In this document: in pieces, positions 41,466 to 50,641 of the stretch
How positions within the stretch are numbered: the first letter of the stretch is position 1
Layout of the letters: each line of letters begins with the position of its first letter
Assembly: GCF_015221995.1 (NCBI RefSeq)
Contig: NZ_JADFFM010000001.1
Location: forward strand, 124,001 to 188,000
Reading direction: 5' to 3'
Source: Mucilaginibacter boryungensis
GTDB lineage: Bacteria > Bacteroidota > Bacteroidia > Sphingobacteriales > Sphingobacteriaceae
Length of the DNA stretch: 64,000 nucleotides
Notes under the pieces: model-generated
What the model was told of the DNA's origin: nothing
Database searches by the model: none
Seen by the model: the letters and a program-made list of their open reading frames with translations, nothing else
Program-made: the position numbers and the translations under genes

Positions 41466-44400
41466 CTAATCTCTATCCCCTTCTTCTCCCTCTGCCAGTT
41501 CCAGCATACTACCCGGTTGTTCAAAATTACTGCGTACAAAGTGGCACCAGTCGCATTCCTTTTTTCCGCAGCCGGTAGCAAAATTGTGCGCCATAATTTT
41601 TTGATAGGTTTCGGTAATTTGAGCTGTTACATCTTCTATATCCTGCGGTGTTATAATCACTTTTTCCTTATGATATTCGCCTTCGGCAATAGGCTCTACA
41701 AAATCAAATACGGTGCTTACTACCTGCCAGTCTTTGGTACGGTCGTTATCTATCAATAACTTATAAAACACCGCCTGGCGCCAGTAATCACCACCGTTTG
41801 ACATGTCATCGCCGGGACGCAAAAATTTGTCTTTAGCGTTTTTAAGTTTGCCTGTTTTGTAATCCACTATCGTCACGTCCTTACCGTGAAACTCTACCTT
41901 ATCCAAATTTCCTTTTACCGGTACACCCGCTATCTCCAGGTTTTTAACAGGCAGTTCAACCAGTGTTATTTTATTCCAGTAAGGGATATTCAAGTTATAA
42001 TACGCGGGCAATATCTTATCGCCGTAATCCAAACGGCGTTTAAATTCTTCTTTGGTAAAAGCATCACGGTTACGGTAAATGTAGTTGCGGAAATCCTGCA
42101 TAAATTCATCAACCGGCGGGAATTCGTCCTCTTTATCCTTTACTTTGCGAAAAGCCCGTTTCAAAGCATCGTGTACTGCTGAACCAAATGTGGCAGCGGG
42201 GCTTTTACCTGACGGTACCCTGATCAGGCACTGGAAGTAGAACTTTAGCGGGCAATCTAAATAATTGTTTAAGTGGGTTACCGATAGCGTATAGTTTTGT
42301 AATAGCTGATTAATATAACTGGTATCCAGCAGCTGTACTTTTGGCTTATCAGCTTCGGTGAACTGGGTAAGATAAAAATCGACCATATCATCAGGCTGTA
42401 TCTTCGGATACTCAACCTTAAGGTGGGTGGTTGCCAGTATTTCGCCAATAAATTGCGATGCTTCCTGGTCTTTTTCCTTTTTATCTTTAGCCGAATAAGA
42501 TACCATAAGGCATTGTTTTGCCCGGGTAAGCGATACGTAAAACAAGCGCCGTGCTTCTTCTTTCTCGGCAATATCATTAGCGGGCGCCTGCATTAAAGTA
42601 TCGGGGTAACTAAAGCCGGTGTTGCGGCCTTTGCTATCCCATATTTTTTTGTTGCAGCCAATCATAAACACGTGCTCAAACTCCAATCCTTTTGAACCGT
42701 GGGCGGTTAGGAAGTTTACGCCATTGTCTGAATAGATCAATTGGTGCAGGTCCAGCCGGATGCCGTTCTTCTTCATCAGGTCGATAATACCTATAAATTC
42801 GGACAGTTTGATCTCAGGGTTTTTTCGGCTTTCGCCTTTCAGAAAATCGAAGAAATTAGTGAGCATTTGCATGAACTTGCCTTTATCCGGCTGCTTCATG
42901 ATGTATTTTAACACTCCCATTTTGTTGATCACCTGCTGGAAGAACTCCTGTAGGGTGACACTTACCGAATCTTTTAACAGATCATCAATATAGCGCATAA
43001 GGTATTTGATCTCCTGGTTGGGGGGCGCATCAAACATGCCTATTTGCGATGGCATGCGCATTTCGCTGATATACCTACGCAGGGATGTTTTTGGCAGGTT
43101 TTTATTGCTGGTACTGTAATTCTCCGTTGCTACCGCAATACTGGCCTTAGCTATATCAATTGGTGGGATGTCGAAGAAATCGTAATGCAATATCTCAAAT
43201 AGTTTGTCATCGCCACTGTAAGGCGTATCTATTTCGGCAGCCAGGTAACGCAATATATTAGTGATCTTTTCCCCAAAAGGATCGGTCAGCACATCAATAC
43301 GGCGGCGAGTATTTACGGCTATTTTTTTGCTATCCAGGTAATGCAGCAAGTCTTCGGCCTGGTTATGGTTTCGGTAAATGACAGCTATTTCTCCCGGCGG
43401 TGTGCCTTTGGCTATCAGCTTTTCTATTTGCCGGGCTATATCTACCAGTTCCTGGTCGGGATTAGCATATTCACGGATAACCGGCTCAATAACCTCCTCC
43501 ATAAACCTTGGATGGGCAGCTTGCAGGTTCTTATCTAAATTTAACTGACTGGTTAAACGTTCGCGGTTGTTATCTATCAGCGAGCGCGAAATATCCAATA
43601 TATGCTGATTGGAACGGTAGTTATGCTTCAGCACAATAGTTTTCAGCGTCGCTACGTAATCACCGGCAAAATCCAGGATGTTCTTCATGTTAGCACCCTG
43701 GAAACGAAAGATGGACTGGTCATCATCGCCCACTACAAATACGTTCGGTGTATCCCAATAGCTGATAATAAATTTCAGCAGTTCGTTCTGCGCACCACTG
43801 GTATCCTGAAACTCATCAACTAAAACATATTGGTAACGCTCCTGATAACGGCGTAAAATATCCTCGTTCTCGCGAAAGGCGTTCAGCACCCAAATAATCA
43901 TGTCGTCGTAATCATAACGGCTTTGATTATTCATTTTTATCTGATAGTTCTTGTATTCGCCAACAGCAGCCAGTAATTTATCCATACTGTCGCGGGCTTT
44001 GTCTATTTCTTTTTGATTAGGGTCGCCGGGTTTAATGCCTTTAGTGGCGTTACCCCTTTTATAAAAGAAACCATCCTTCAGATGGATATCCTGTAAGTAT
44101 TCGTTCACCGCCGCGGTAATCTGTGCCTCGTTCCAGTTCTCCTTTTTCATGGTGCTGAACAGGCTCCGAAGGCGGGGCACATCGTAATATACATCGCCCG
44201 TAAAACGCTTCAGGGGATGGTTACTACCAAAATCGTCAACCAATTCACGAAACAACATAGCCGATTCCAAATCGGATAATGGTTCTAAACTCAGTTTGCC
44301 AAAGTATTCCAGGTTCTCCTGTATCACCTCGTTACAAAAAGCGTGGAAAGTGTGGATATGGATGCGGTAAGCATCGGGGCCAATAAATTCGAACAAGCGC

Positions 44401-44642
44401 TTACGCATGGCCACCGCGCCGGCATCGGTATAGGTAAGGCAAAGTATCTCGTTAGGCTGGGCATCGGTTTCAAGCAGTATTTTGCCAATGCGGGCAGCCA
44501 GTATCTGGGTTTTGCCTGTGCCGGGACCGGCAACAACCAGCACAGGGCCGTCCATTTTATTCACGGCGGCTAACTGCTCGGCATTTAAACCGGCTAAAAC
44601 TTCTTCAAACTTCTGTTGATATTTTTGGTATGTAGACTGCAT
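41466..44642 (-). CDS. UvrD/AddA-type helicase with C-terminal Cys-cluster nuclease
   Basis: A 1058-residue helicase-nuclease. UvrD motifs: VAGPGTGKTQILAARIGKI (Walker A, 38-45), VLVDEFQDTSGAQ, GDDDQSIFRFQGA, LKHNYRS, TAHGSKGLEFEHVF, and LFYVSLTRAK. A PD-(D/E)XK nuclease follows (GNLDKVEFHGKDVTIVDYKTGK). Cysteines at LDCPLKFYFQC and in the C-terminal CGKKECDWC could hold a 4Fe-4S cluster, as in AddB/Cas4 nucleases. It probably processes DNA ends in recombinational repair. Its last codons coincide with repeat-like DNA (CTAATCTCTA on the plus strand). Confidence 0.93.
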   Translation of the reverse strand: MQSTYQKYQQKFEEVLAGLNAEQLAAVNKMDGPVLVVAGPGTGKTQILAARIGKILLETDAQPNEILCLTYTDAGAVAMRKRLFEFIGPDAYRIHIHTFHAFCNEVIQENLEYFGKLSLEPLSDLESAMLFRELVDDFGSNHPLKRFTGDVYYDVPRLRSLFSTMKKENWNEAQITAAVNEYLQDIHLKDGFFYKRGNATKGIKPGDPNQKEIDKARDSMDKLLAAVGEYKNYQIKMNNQSRYDYDDMIIWVLNAFRENEDILRRYQERYQYVLVDEFQDTSGAQNELLKFIISYWDTPNVFVVGDDDQSIFRFQGANMKNILDFAGDYVATLKTIVLKHNYRSNQHILDISRSLIDNNRERLTSQLNLDKNLQAAHPRFMEEVIEPVIREYANPDQELVDIARQIEKLIAKGTPPGEIAVIYRNHNQAEDLLHYLDSKKIAVNTRRRIDVLTDPFGEKITNILRYLAAEIDTPYSGDDKLFEILHYDFFDIPPIDIAKASIAVATENYSTSNKNLPKTSLRRYISEMRMPSQIGMFDAPPNQEIKYLMRYIDDLLKDSVSVTLQEFFQQVINKMGVLKYIMKQPDKGKFMQMLTNFFDFLKGESRKNPEIKLSEFIGIIDLMKKNGIRLDLHQLIYSDNGVNFLTAHGSKGLEFEHVFMIGCNKKIWDSKGRNTGFSYPDTLMQAPANDIAEKEEARRLFYVSLTRAKQCLMVSYSAKDKKEKDQEASQFIGEILATTHLKVEYPKIQPDDMVDFYLTQFTEADKPKVQLLDTSYINQLLQNYTLSVTHLNNYLDCPLKFYFQCLIRVPSGKSPAATFGSAVHDALKRAFRKVKDKEDEFPPVDEFMQDFRNYIYRNRDAFTKEEFKRRLDYGDKILPAYYNLNIPYWNKITLVELPVKNLEIAGVPVKGNLDKVEFHGKDVTIVDYKTGKLKNAKDKFLRPGDDMSNGGDYWRQAVFYKLLIDNDRTKDWQVVSTVFDFVEPIAEGEYHKEKVIITPQDIEDVTAQITETYQKIMAHNFATGCGKKECDWCHFVRSNFEQPGSMLELAEGEEGDRD

Positions 44643-44734
44643 TTTGTATCTGTAAATATATAGAAAAGCACAGGTAATACAGCCGTTGAAATGTCAAAAG
44701 CAGGTTACAAAAATGGGTATGGGTTATTACGTGA

Positions 44735-44799
44735 GGGTTATAGGAAACCGCCGTGCGTCTTACTTTGCAAATGACGTGGACTATACAATCCTATAACCC
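44735..44799. repeat. 65-bp element with 11-bp inverted ends
   Basis: GGGTTATAGGA (44735-44745) and its exact inverse TCCTATAACCC (44789-44799) enclose 43 bases with no gene. The right arm supplies the last codon and the stop of the GH3 gene. It may be a terminator-like or small inserted element. Confidence 0.5.
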
Positions 44800-46506
44800 A
44801 CTCTGTACAATACCAGACCCGTTAGGGAAATAAGTATTTACACTTACCGATAGCTTGCCTGCCGGTTTAATTTGTTTGGTAATAACTTTGGCTGCCGCAT
44901 GTTGCAATGGTGCTTCTTTTTGGTAACAAGCCAGCAGAGCGCCTGCTTTTTCTATTCCCGGCAAACCGGCAATAGTATATGGGTTGGCAAACACACTGAT
45001 AACGGTATTATGGTAGGCAGCCAGGTCGGCTATCATCAGTTTTAGGTTACTGCTGTAATCCAGTTTGCTGCCGGGGCGCAGGCGGGTATCATGTATGCCG
45101 ATGATGATCTGGTCGTAACTTTTCAAATCTTGCAGTATGTTGCTTATATCGGGTGTTTGTGCTTCTTTGCTTACAAAATATAGCTTACTGTTGGTAAATG
45201 TTTTGGTCAGGTCTTGTTGATAAACGGTAGTCGCTGTAGCGCCAAAACTCACAATAGCCGTACGCTTAGTTGGGTCGAGGTTTTGGATAAGTGAATCCCC
45301 TTTTAACAGGGTTACGGCTTTGTCGCTTAACTGCTGTTGTAAGTCAAGGGCATCGGCACGGTTAAGATCAGCCACCAGGTTATCCGTATTAACGGGCTGG
45401 TAATAATTTAAACCGGCCAGGTATTTTGCGGCCAGCACCTTACGTACGCGGGTATCTAATTCTTTTTGATCGATCTGGCCTTTGCGTATAGCTTTTCTGA
45501 TCATCCGCATTGCCCGTTTCGAGTTTTCTGACAATTCCAAAACATCATTACCGGCAATAAAAGCACGTACGTCGGCTTCGCCGTTAGGAAAAAATTTAAC
45601 TACACCCTTCATGCCCATCGCATCTGACACGACAAGGCCTTTAAAGTTAAGCGAGTCTTTCAATATGCCGGTGATGATAGGACGGGATAAAGTGGACGGA
45701 ACGTTTTTGGTACTATCCAGTGCGGGGATATTCATGTGGGCTACCATTACGCCGCTCAGTCCAGCTTTGATAGCTTCGCGGAAAGGGTATTCTTCTAAGG
45801 AATCTAAACGGGCACGGCTAAAATTAAGCTGCGGTAAATCGAAGTGCGAATCTACGTCAGTATCGCCATGGCCAGGGAAATGTTTGGCGGTAGTTAGTAT
45901 ACCTGCGTTTTGCATCCCCTGCATGTAGGCAATACCTTTTTGCGCCACATTGTATTTATTATCACCGAATGAGCGATAGTTAATAACCGGGTTGTTGGGG
46001 TTATTGTTCACATCCATATCGGGCGCAAAATTCATTTGCATCCCCATACGCTTAAAATCATAACCTATGTATTGGCCCATTTTGTAGATCAGGGTATTAT
46101 CCTGTATGGCGCCTAAAGTCATTTGATAAGGGTATGATATAGTAGAATCAAGCCGCATACCTAGCCCCCATTCGCCATCCATGGCAACAATTAAAGGAAT
46201 TTTTACCAAAGCCTGGTATTTATTGGTGAGTACTGCCTGGCGCATAGGGCCGCCCTGGAAGAATACTACACCGCCTAATTGCTCTTTTTTAATCACCTTG
46301 GCTACCGAATCTTCATACTTCTGCCCCAAATTGGTATGTGCGCGTACAAATAATAGTTGTTGTATCTTCCTTTTACGGCTCAGTTTTTTGAATACCGAAT
46401 CGACCCAATGGCTTTGTTGAATACTTTCGGGGATAGGGTTTTGTGCCGAGACGTTAAACCCAAAGATGCTTAACAAAAATAACAGGCAGATTAAATATTT
46501 GTACAT
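44791..46506 (-). CDS. Glycoside hydrolase family 3 (NagZ-like), exported
   Basis: A 571-residue GH3 enzyme from ATG 46506 (MYKYLICLLFLL; the longer frame starts at TTG 46554). Signal peptide ends NVSAQ. The N-terminal barrel has KHFPGHGDTDVDSHFDLPQL, the motif of beta-N-acetylglucosaminidases (NagZ type), and VVSDAMGMKGV with the nucleophile Asp. A C-terminal GH3_C-like domain follows (about 385-555). Bacteroidota relatives often continue into a serine-hydrolase domain; this one stops, its final codons lying in the inverted repeat at 44789. It probably acts on peptidoglycan fragments. Confidence 0.88.
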   Translation of the reverse strand: MYKYLICLLFLLSIFGFNVSAQNPIPESIQQSHWVDSVFKKLSRKRKIQQLLFVRAHTNLGQKYEDSVAKVIKKEQLGGVVFFQGGPMRQAVLTNKYQALVKIPLIVAMDGEWGLGMRLDSTISYPYQMTLGAIQDNTLIYKMGQYIGYDFKRMGMQMNFAPDMDVNNNPNNPVINYRSFGDNKYNVAQKGIAYMQGMQNAGILTTAKHFPGHGDTDVDSHFDLPQLNFSRARLDSLEEYPFREAIKAGLSGVMVAHMNIPALDSTKNVPSTLSRPIITGILKDSLNFKGLVVSDAMGMKGVVKFFPNGEADVRAFIAGNDVLELSENSKRAMRMIRKAIRKGQIDQKELDTRVRKVLAAKYLAGLNYYQPVNTDNLVADLNRADALDLQQQLSDKAVTLLKGDSLIQNLDPTKRTAIVSFGATATTVYQQDLTKTFTNSKLYFVSKEAQTPDISNILQDLKSYDQIIIGIHDTRLRPGSKLDYSSNLKLMIADLAAYHNTVISVFANPYTIAGLPGIEKAGALLACYQKEAPLQHAAAKVITKQIKPAGKLSVSVNTYFPNGSGIVQSGL

Positions 46507-46717
46507 ATGGTTAGCAAATGATATGAACTGTAAAAGTAATAAAATTAGCTTCAAACCCGAAGCTTAACAAATTGATGTAGCCTAATACTTTGAATTGAAT
46601 TAAAAAAACAAACCCTTTGATTTATTTGTCAATAACAGATAATTTATTGCGTAGAATAAACCTTTAAGCAAAGCGTTACTCTATAGCAATAATAAATTAT
46701 TATAAAAGTTAACAACT

Positions 46718-47395
46718 ATGAAAAATTTTATTTTTTTGGCCATAGCCTTGCTTGCTGCCGGTGCAGTAAATGCTCAACGTCGTTATCCATCGCCACGGCG
46801 TTACCCTAATCAGGGCCACAGTTATCAGCGGCAGCGCGATGATTTTTACCACGTTAAATTTGGTATTGTGGGCGGGGTAAACATCTCGAACCTGGTAAAT
46901 GTAGATAATAACAACTACAGCACCGATACCAAAGCCGGTTTACACATTGGCGGTAGCCTGGATATCCCCATTATTAAACCGTTAACATTTGAAGGCGAAG
47001 TATTGTATTCGCAAAAAGGTTACCGCGCTAACACCGTTGATGGGGATTTTACCCAGCGCAGCAATTTTATTGATGTGCCTTTACTGGCTAAATTGCAGTT
47101 AGCGCCTGGGTTTAACTTAGTGGTTGGCCCACAGATCTCGTTCTTAACTTCAACCCAGAACATTTACCGTTCGGGTTTTGTGGTTACCCGCGAGGATGTG
47201 TACAACCGCGATGCCGATGGCTACAACAAAAGCCTGATTGACGGCGTAGTAGGCGTAGGCATTGATCTTAGTCCTAATGTAGAATTACGGGGCCGTTACA
47301 CGCTCGATTTGCAAAATAACGATAATAACGGTCAATACGCACCGCAATATCGTAACCAGGTTTGGCAAATTGGCTTAGGCTTTAAATTCTGGTAA
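46718..47395 (+). CDS. Outer-membrane beta-barrel protein (PorT-like family)
   Basis: A 225-residue exported protein: signal peptide 1-19 (ending AVNAQ), an Arg/Pro/Tyr-rich linker (20-45), then a beta-barrel of the OMP_b-brl_2 type (VKFGIVGGVNISNL, GEVLYSQKGYRAN, NFIDVPLLAKLQL, VELRGRYTLDLQ) with the C-terminal aromatic residues FKFW. Members of this family are widespread in Bacteroidota outer membranes. Monocistronic, with a strong terminator. Confidence 0.85.
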   Translation: MKNFIFLAIALLAAGAVNAQRRYPSPRRYPNQGHSYQRQRDDFYHVKFGIVGGVNISNLVNVDNNNYSTDTKAGLHIGGSLDIPIIKPLTFEGEVLYSQKGYRANTVDGDFTQRSNFIDVPLLAKLQLAPGFNLVVGPQISFLTSTQNIYRSGFVVTREDVYNRDADGYNKSLIDGVVGVGIDLSPNVELRGRYTLDLQNNDNNGQYAPQYRNQVWQIGLGFKFW

Positions 47396-47417
47396 ACTTC
47401 TGCATTGATTAAAAACG

Positions 47418-47449
47418 AGGGCCTAAAGATTTTAAAATCTTTAGGCCCT
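47418..47449. terminator. Perfect 32-bp palindromic terminator
   Basis: Sixteen-base half-site AGGGCCTAAAGATTTT and its exact inverse without a spacer, followed by TT on each side. It serves the plus-strand beta-barrel gene and the convergent minus-strand glycosyltransferase gene. Confidence 0.85.
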
Positions 47450-47475
47450 TTGTAGTATGTATGCGAATAACCGGG

Positions 47476-48438
47476 TCATTTGACCTTGTCTTTTTCAACA
47501 TCGTCCCTCTCAAACTGATACCACGATGTTCGCTGCACACTAACAAACTTGTCTTCCGGCATGGTCATGCCTAAAAATATCCCCGGGTTTGTGGTGTAGG
47601 CCCCAATTGAAAGTACAGACGCGCGCATAATTTCAATCGACGAGAATAATTTGATCATATCCTCCCGCTTTTTTTCTGCACTTAGTTTTATAAAATCTCC
47701 ATGCACATACCCGCGTTCTTCCTTGTTTACAAGGGTATAAAATCGAAAATCGGGGTAATCCGCTTGCAGGTCTTCAATAACCCGGTAATCGTCGGTCAGA
47801 ACAAAAATATCTTTTAGGCTTGTGCGCTTGGTCACTTCATCCATATATCTGCTTGCGGATATAAAGTTCCATTCGGTATCCTTATCCCCCCGCCTGATGT
47901 TCACCGAAACGTATTGAGCCGGTAAATTGGCAGAAGCGATCATTTTTTCAATTTCGGCTTTTGTACCGGCATTAAACCGGTATACCATTTTAACAATTTC
48001 GCGCGAAACATCCCTAAGGTTTCCTTTTAAAGCAAGTTCAGGAAAATCAAATGTTTCTTTTTCGAAATCTTTATTGAAGTGCAGGTTAAAAAGGTCGTAG
48101 GTTAAATAAGTGTCTTTATTAAAAAGCTTAAAAAGGTACCATTGCAGGTAATGCTTCACCTTAATTTTAGGCTTTTGCATCCTTTTGTTAAACTTTTTAA
48201 GAAAAGGGGAATCAACGGTATCGCAAAAGGGTTCAAAAAAATCTTCCCAGCCTTTATCGGTTTTAAATTTGGAATCGCCCGAGTATAGTACGAACCGGTA
48301 TTTATATTGCAGGCAATAAATTATGCCGAATACCATATTGTTCAATTCGGAATAGAAACCACCCTCTGACCCGAAATTGAAAATGTATTTTTTTGCGAAA
48401 GAACGGTTTACCCTATTGTAGGCCGCTAACTTATCCAT
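47476..48438 (-). CDS. Fucosyltransferase-like glycosyltransferase
   Basis: A 320-residue cytoplasmic enzyme. QYVSVNIRRGDKDTEW resembles the GDP-fucose-binding (H/N)xRRGD motif of alpha-1,6-fucosyltransferases (NodZ/FUT8-like), and the C-terminal IEIMRASVLSIGAYTTNPGIF fits the family's acceptor region. The N-terminus starts with FGSEGGFYSELNNMVF. The donor sugar is not proven. First gene of the surface-glycan region and convergent with the beta-barrel. Confidence 0.7.
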   Translation of the reverse strand: MDKLAAYNRVNRSFAKKYIFNFGSEGGFYSELNNMVFGIIYCLQYKYRFVLYSGDSKFKTDKGWEDFFEPFCDTVDSPFLKKFNKRMQKPKIKVKHYLQWYLFKLFNKDTYLTYDLFNLHFNKDFEKETFDFPELALKGNLRDVSREIVKMVYRFNAGTKAEIEKMIASANLPAQYVSVNIRRGDKDTEWNFISASRYMDEVTKRTSLKDIFVLTDDYRVIEDLQADYPDFRFYTLVNKEERGYVHGDFIKLSAEKKREDMIKLFSSIEIMRASVLSIGAYTTNPGIFLGMTMPEDKFVSVQRTSWYQFERDDVEKDKVK

Positions 48439-48619
48439 TTACGGTACTATTAAAATTAATAAACTGAAGGCTTATACTCGGACGACAATGATGGCGCCGC
48501 CTATTATCCTGCTTTGCAATTATATCCAAATAAAACCTGACTTAATAATTTTATCCCGACGAATTGACCAGTATGGCCTATTTGCAAAAGGCGGGTTCGT
48601 TGCAGATGGATTTTTACCG

Positions 48620-48627
48620 TACTTTTG
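48620..48627 (+). promoter_or_regulatory. -7 box of the acyltransferase gene
   Basis: TACTTTTG fits TAnnTTTG. It overlaps the upstream TTG start of the open frame (48625), so transcription must begin downstream and translation starts at ATG 48640 with almost no leader. Confidence 0.55.
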
Positions 48628-48639
48628 CCACCTGATAAC

Positions 48640-49731
48640 ATGCGGAATTTAATAAACGATACCCCGGCAAAACGCAATTATACCTTTATTGATAACATTA
48701 GGTGCATTGCCATGATGGGCATTGTGGCCGATCACGCCTTTAACGTTGGCGATTATATTTTTAAAACCCATTCTGCAAGTTTTTGGGCTTATGGGATAAA
48801 CATACAGTTGGCCAAGTTTGGCACAATAACCTTTTTTTTGCTGGCTGGTTTTCTATTGGGCGATAAATTTGCCGAATATACACCAGCCCAGTATCTAAAG
48901 CGGCGCTTTAAAAACACTTTCAGGCCATGGATCATTTGGTCGTTGATATTTTTGATAGCTATTATGGCCAAATCGGCGGTAATGGCGTTGCGTATTTATC
49001 ATGATCCGTTTGATGTTTGGGCATCGTTACTAAGCACATTGAAAATTGTGTACCTGTATTCTAATTATTGGTTCATTATTAACTTTTTAATATGCATAGG
49101 CATATTGCTAATGTTTAAACGCAGACTTTATTCGTGGAAATTAGGCGTTGCGTTATTAGCATGTACCTTGTTTTATAGTATAAACGTGTATTTTGAATGG
49201 ATAGAACCCATACACACTACCGCGTTGTTTGGCTTTGTGTTTTTTTTATGGCTGGGTGCACAAATGCATAAAAATTGGGAGATGGTTGAACGTAAAATAC
49301 GTACTATGCCGTTACTGGTTTTTACAGGAATGTTTTTAATGACATTGGCTTTAACTATGGCCGAAACCCATGTGCTTTTGCAGCGGCATAGTATCGAGCC
49401 TTATAATACCCTGCGCGTTACTAATTTGTTATATTCGTTGGCAGTGTTTGCTTTGTTGGTTAAAATACGCGACTTTAATTTACTCAGCTATTTTAAGCCC
49501 CGTGAAACCACTTTTGGCATTTACCTTATCCACTATATCATTATATATAATATCTTGCCTGAAATTTTAATCCATTTGGATGTGGTTAATGCCGCAGATA
49601 TGTCATTGGCGGGTATATGTACGTATCAATACAGCCGTTTTATAATAACGTATGTGGTTACCTTTTTTATTGTGAAAGGCATAAATACTACAAGGTTTAA
49701 ATGGATAATAGGTAACACTGTTAAAAGTTGA
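48640..49731 (+). CDS. Membrane acyltransferase (AT3 family)
   Basis: A 363-residue polytopic membrane protein of the OafA/NolL/O-acetyltransferase type. N-terminal FIDNIRCIAMMGIVADHAFN carries the conserved Arg and His of the family, and about ten hydrophobic segments follow, ending in RFIITYVVTFFIVKG. It would transfer acetyl (or another acyl) groups to glycan. ATG at 48640 is chosen because the longer frame begins at TTG inside the -7 box. It lies within the glycan cluster. Confidence 0.85.
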   Translation: MRNLINDTPAKRNYTFIDNIRCIAMMGIVADHAFNVGDYIFKTHSASFWAYGINIQLAKFGTITFFLLAGFLLGDKFAEYTPAQYLKRRFKNTFRPWIIWSLIFLIAIMAKSAVMALRIYHDPFDVWASLLSTLKIVYLYSNYWFIINFLICIGILLMFKRRLYSWKLGVALLACTLFYSINVYFEWIEPIHTTALFGFVFFLWLGAQMHKNWEMVERKIRTMPLLVFTGMFLMTLALTMAETHVLLQRHSIEPYNTLRVTNLLYSLAVFALLVKIRDFNLLSYFKPRETTFGIYLIHYIIIYNILPEILIHLDVVNAADMSLAGICTYQYSRFIITYVVTFFIVKGINTTRFKWIIGNTVKS

Positions 49732-49792
49732 TTAAATTTACTGTTATGGTTTAGATAATTGCACTTGAAATGGCTTTTTACAAATAATTCAC

Positions 49793-50641
49793 ATGGGACT
49801 AAATTTTATAAAGAGAATTACACAAATCAGGAACCTGATGACCCTAATGCTGCGTAAGCACGAAGACGACCGCGGTATACAGGTAGCACAGTTTCTGGAG
49901 AATAACCTGTACCAAAACCCCAAGTATGCCAATTCCAAGCGATTGAACAAACACGAATACCAGGTGTTTTCGCAATATGGCGAGGATGGCATTATCCAGG
50001 AAATATTTAACCGCATAGGTAGCACCAACCAATATTTTATTGAGTTTGGTGTGCAGGATGGCCTGGAGTGTAATACGCTTAACTTGTTATACAAGGGCTG
50101 GAAAGGCTTGTGGATAGAAGGAAGCCCACAATATGCCGATAAGATCAGGGCTACTTTTAATGATATGATAGGGCATGGGCAGCTTACGATAAAAAACGAA
50201 TTTATCACTGCTGAAAACATTGAATCGATATTCAACTCCGCAGGCGCCCCTGCCGAGCTTGATCTTTTATCGATAGATATTGATTATAACGACTATTATA
50301 TCTGGCAAGCAATAACTAACTTCAATCCACGTGTAGTAATTGTTGAATATAATGCCACCTTTAGGCCCGATACTGAATTTATAGTAAAATATAAAAGTGA
50401 TACATCGGGCGATGGGAGCAGTTACTTTGGGGCTTCGTTACTGTCATTTCAGCAACTGGCCGATAAAAAAGGCTATTGCCTTGTAAGCTGTTCGTTTGCC
50501 GGGACTAATGCTTTTTTTGTGCGGAAGGATCTAATAGGTGATTTGTTTGAAGCGCCATTTACTGCCGAAAACCATTATGAACCTACCCGGTATTATTTGT
50601 ACTATAAAGCGGGGCATCCCAAAAACCATATTCCGGGGTAA
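49793..50641 (+). CDS. FkbM-like methyltransferase family protein
   Basis: A 282-residue protein with the segment FSQYGEDGIIQEIFNRI, then YFIEFGVQDGLECNTLNLLYKGWKGLWIEG, typical of FkbM-like SAM-dependent methyltransferases in polysaccharide clusters. The core LDLLSIDIDYNDYYIW provides the acidic motif. It would methylate a sugar hydroxyl. It ends directly against the convergent GT4 gene (no spacer). Confidence 0.75.
   Translation: MGLNFIKRITQIRNLMTLMLRKHEDDRGIQVAQFLENNLYQNPKYANSKRLNKHEYQVFSQYGEDGIIQEIFNRIGSTNQYFIEFGVQDGLECNTLNLLYKGWKGLWIEGSPQYADKIRATFNDMIGHGQLTIKNEFITAENIESIFNSAGAPAELDLLSIDIDYNDYYIWQAITNFNPRVVIVEYNATFRPDTEFIVKYKSDTSGDGSSYFGASLLSFQQLADKKGYCLVSCSFAGTNAFFVRKDLIGDLFEAPFTAENHYEPTRYYLYYKAGHPKNHIPG

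Noticed and set aside
47418..47449. 32-bp perfect palindrome as a regulatory operator
   Set aside because: It lies between two convergent 3' ends, so a bidirectional terminator explains it fully.
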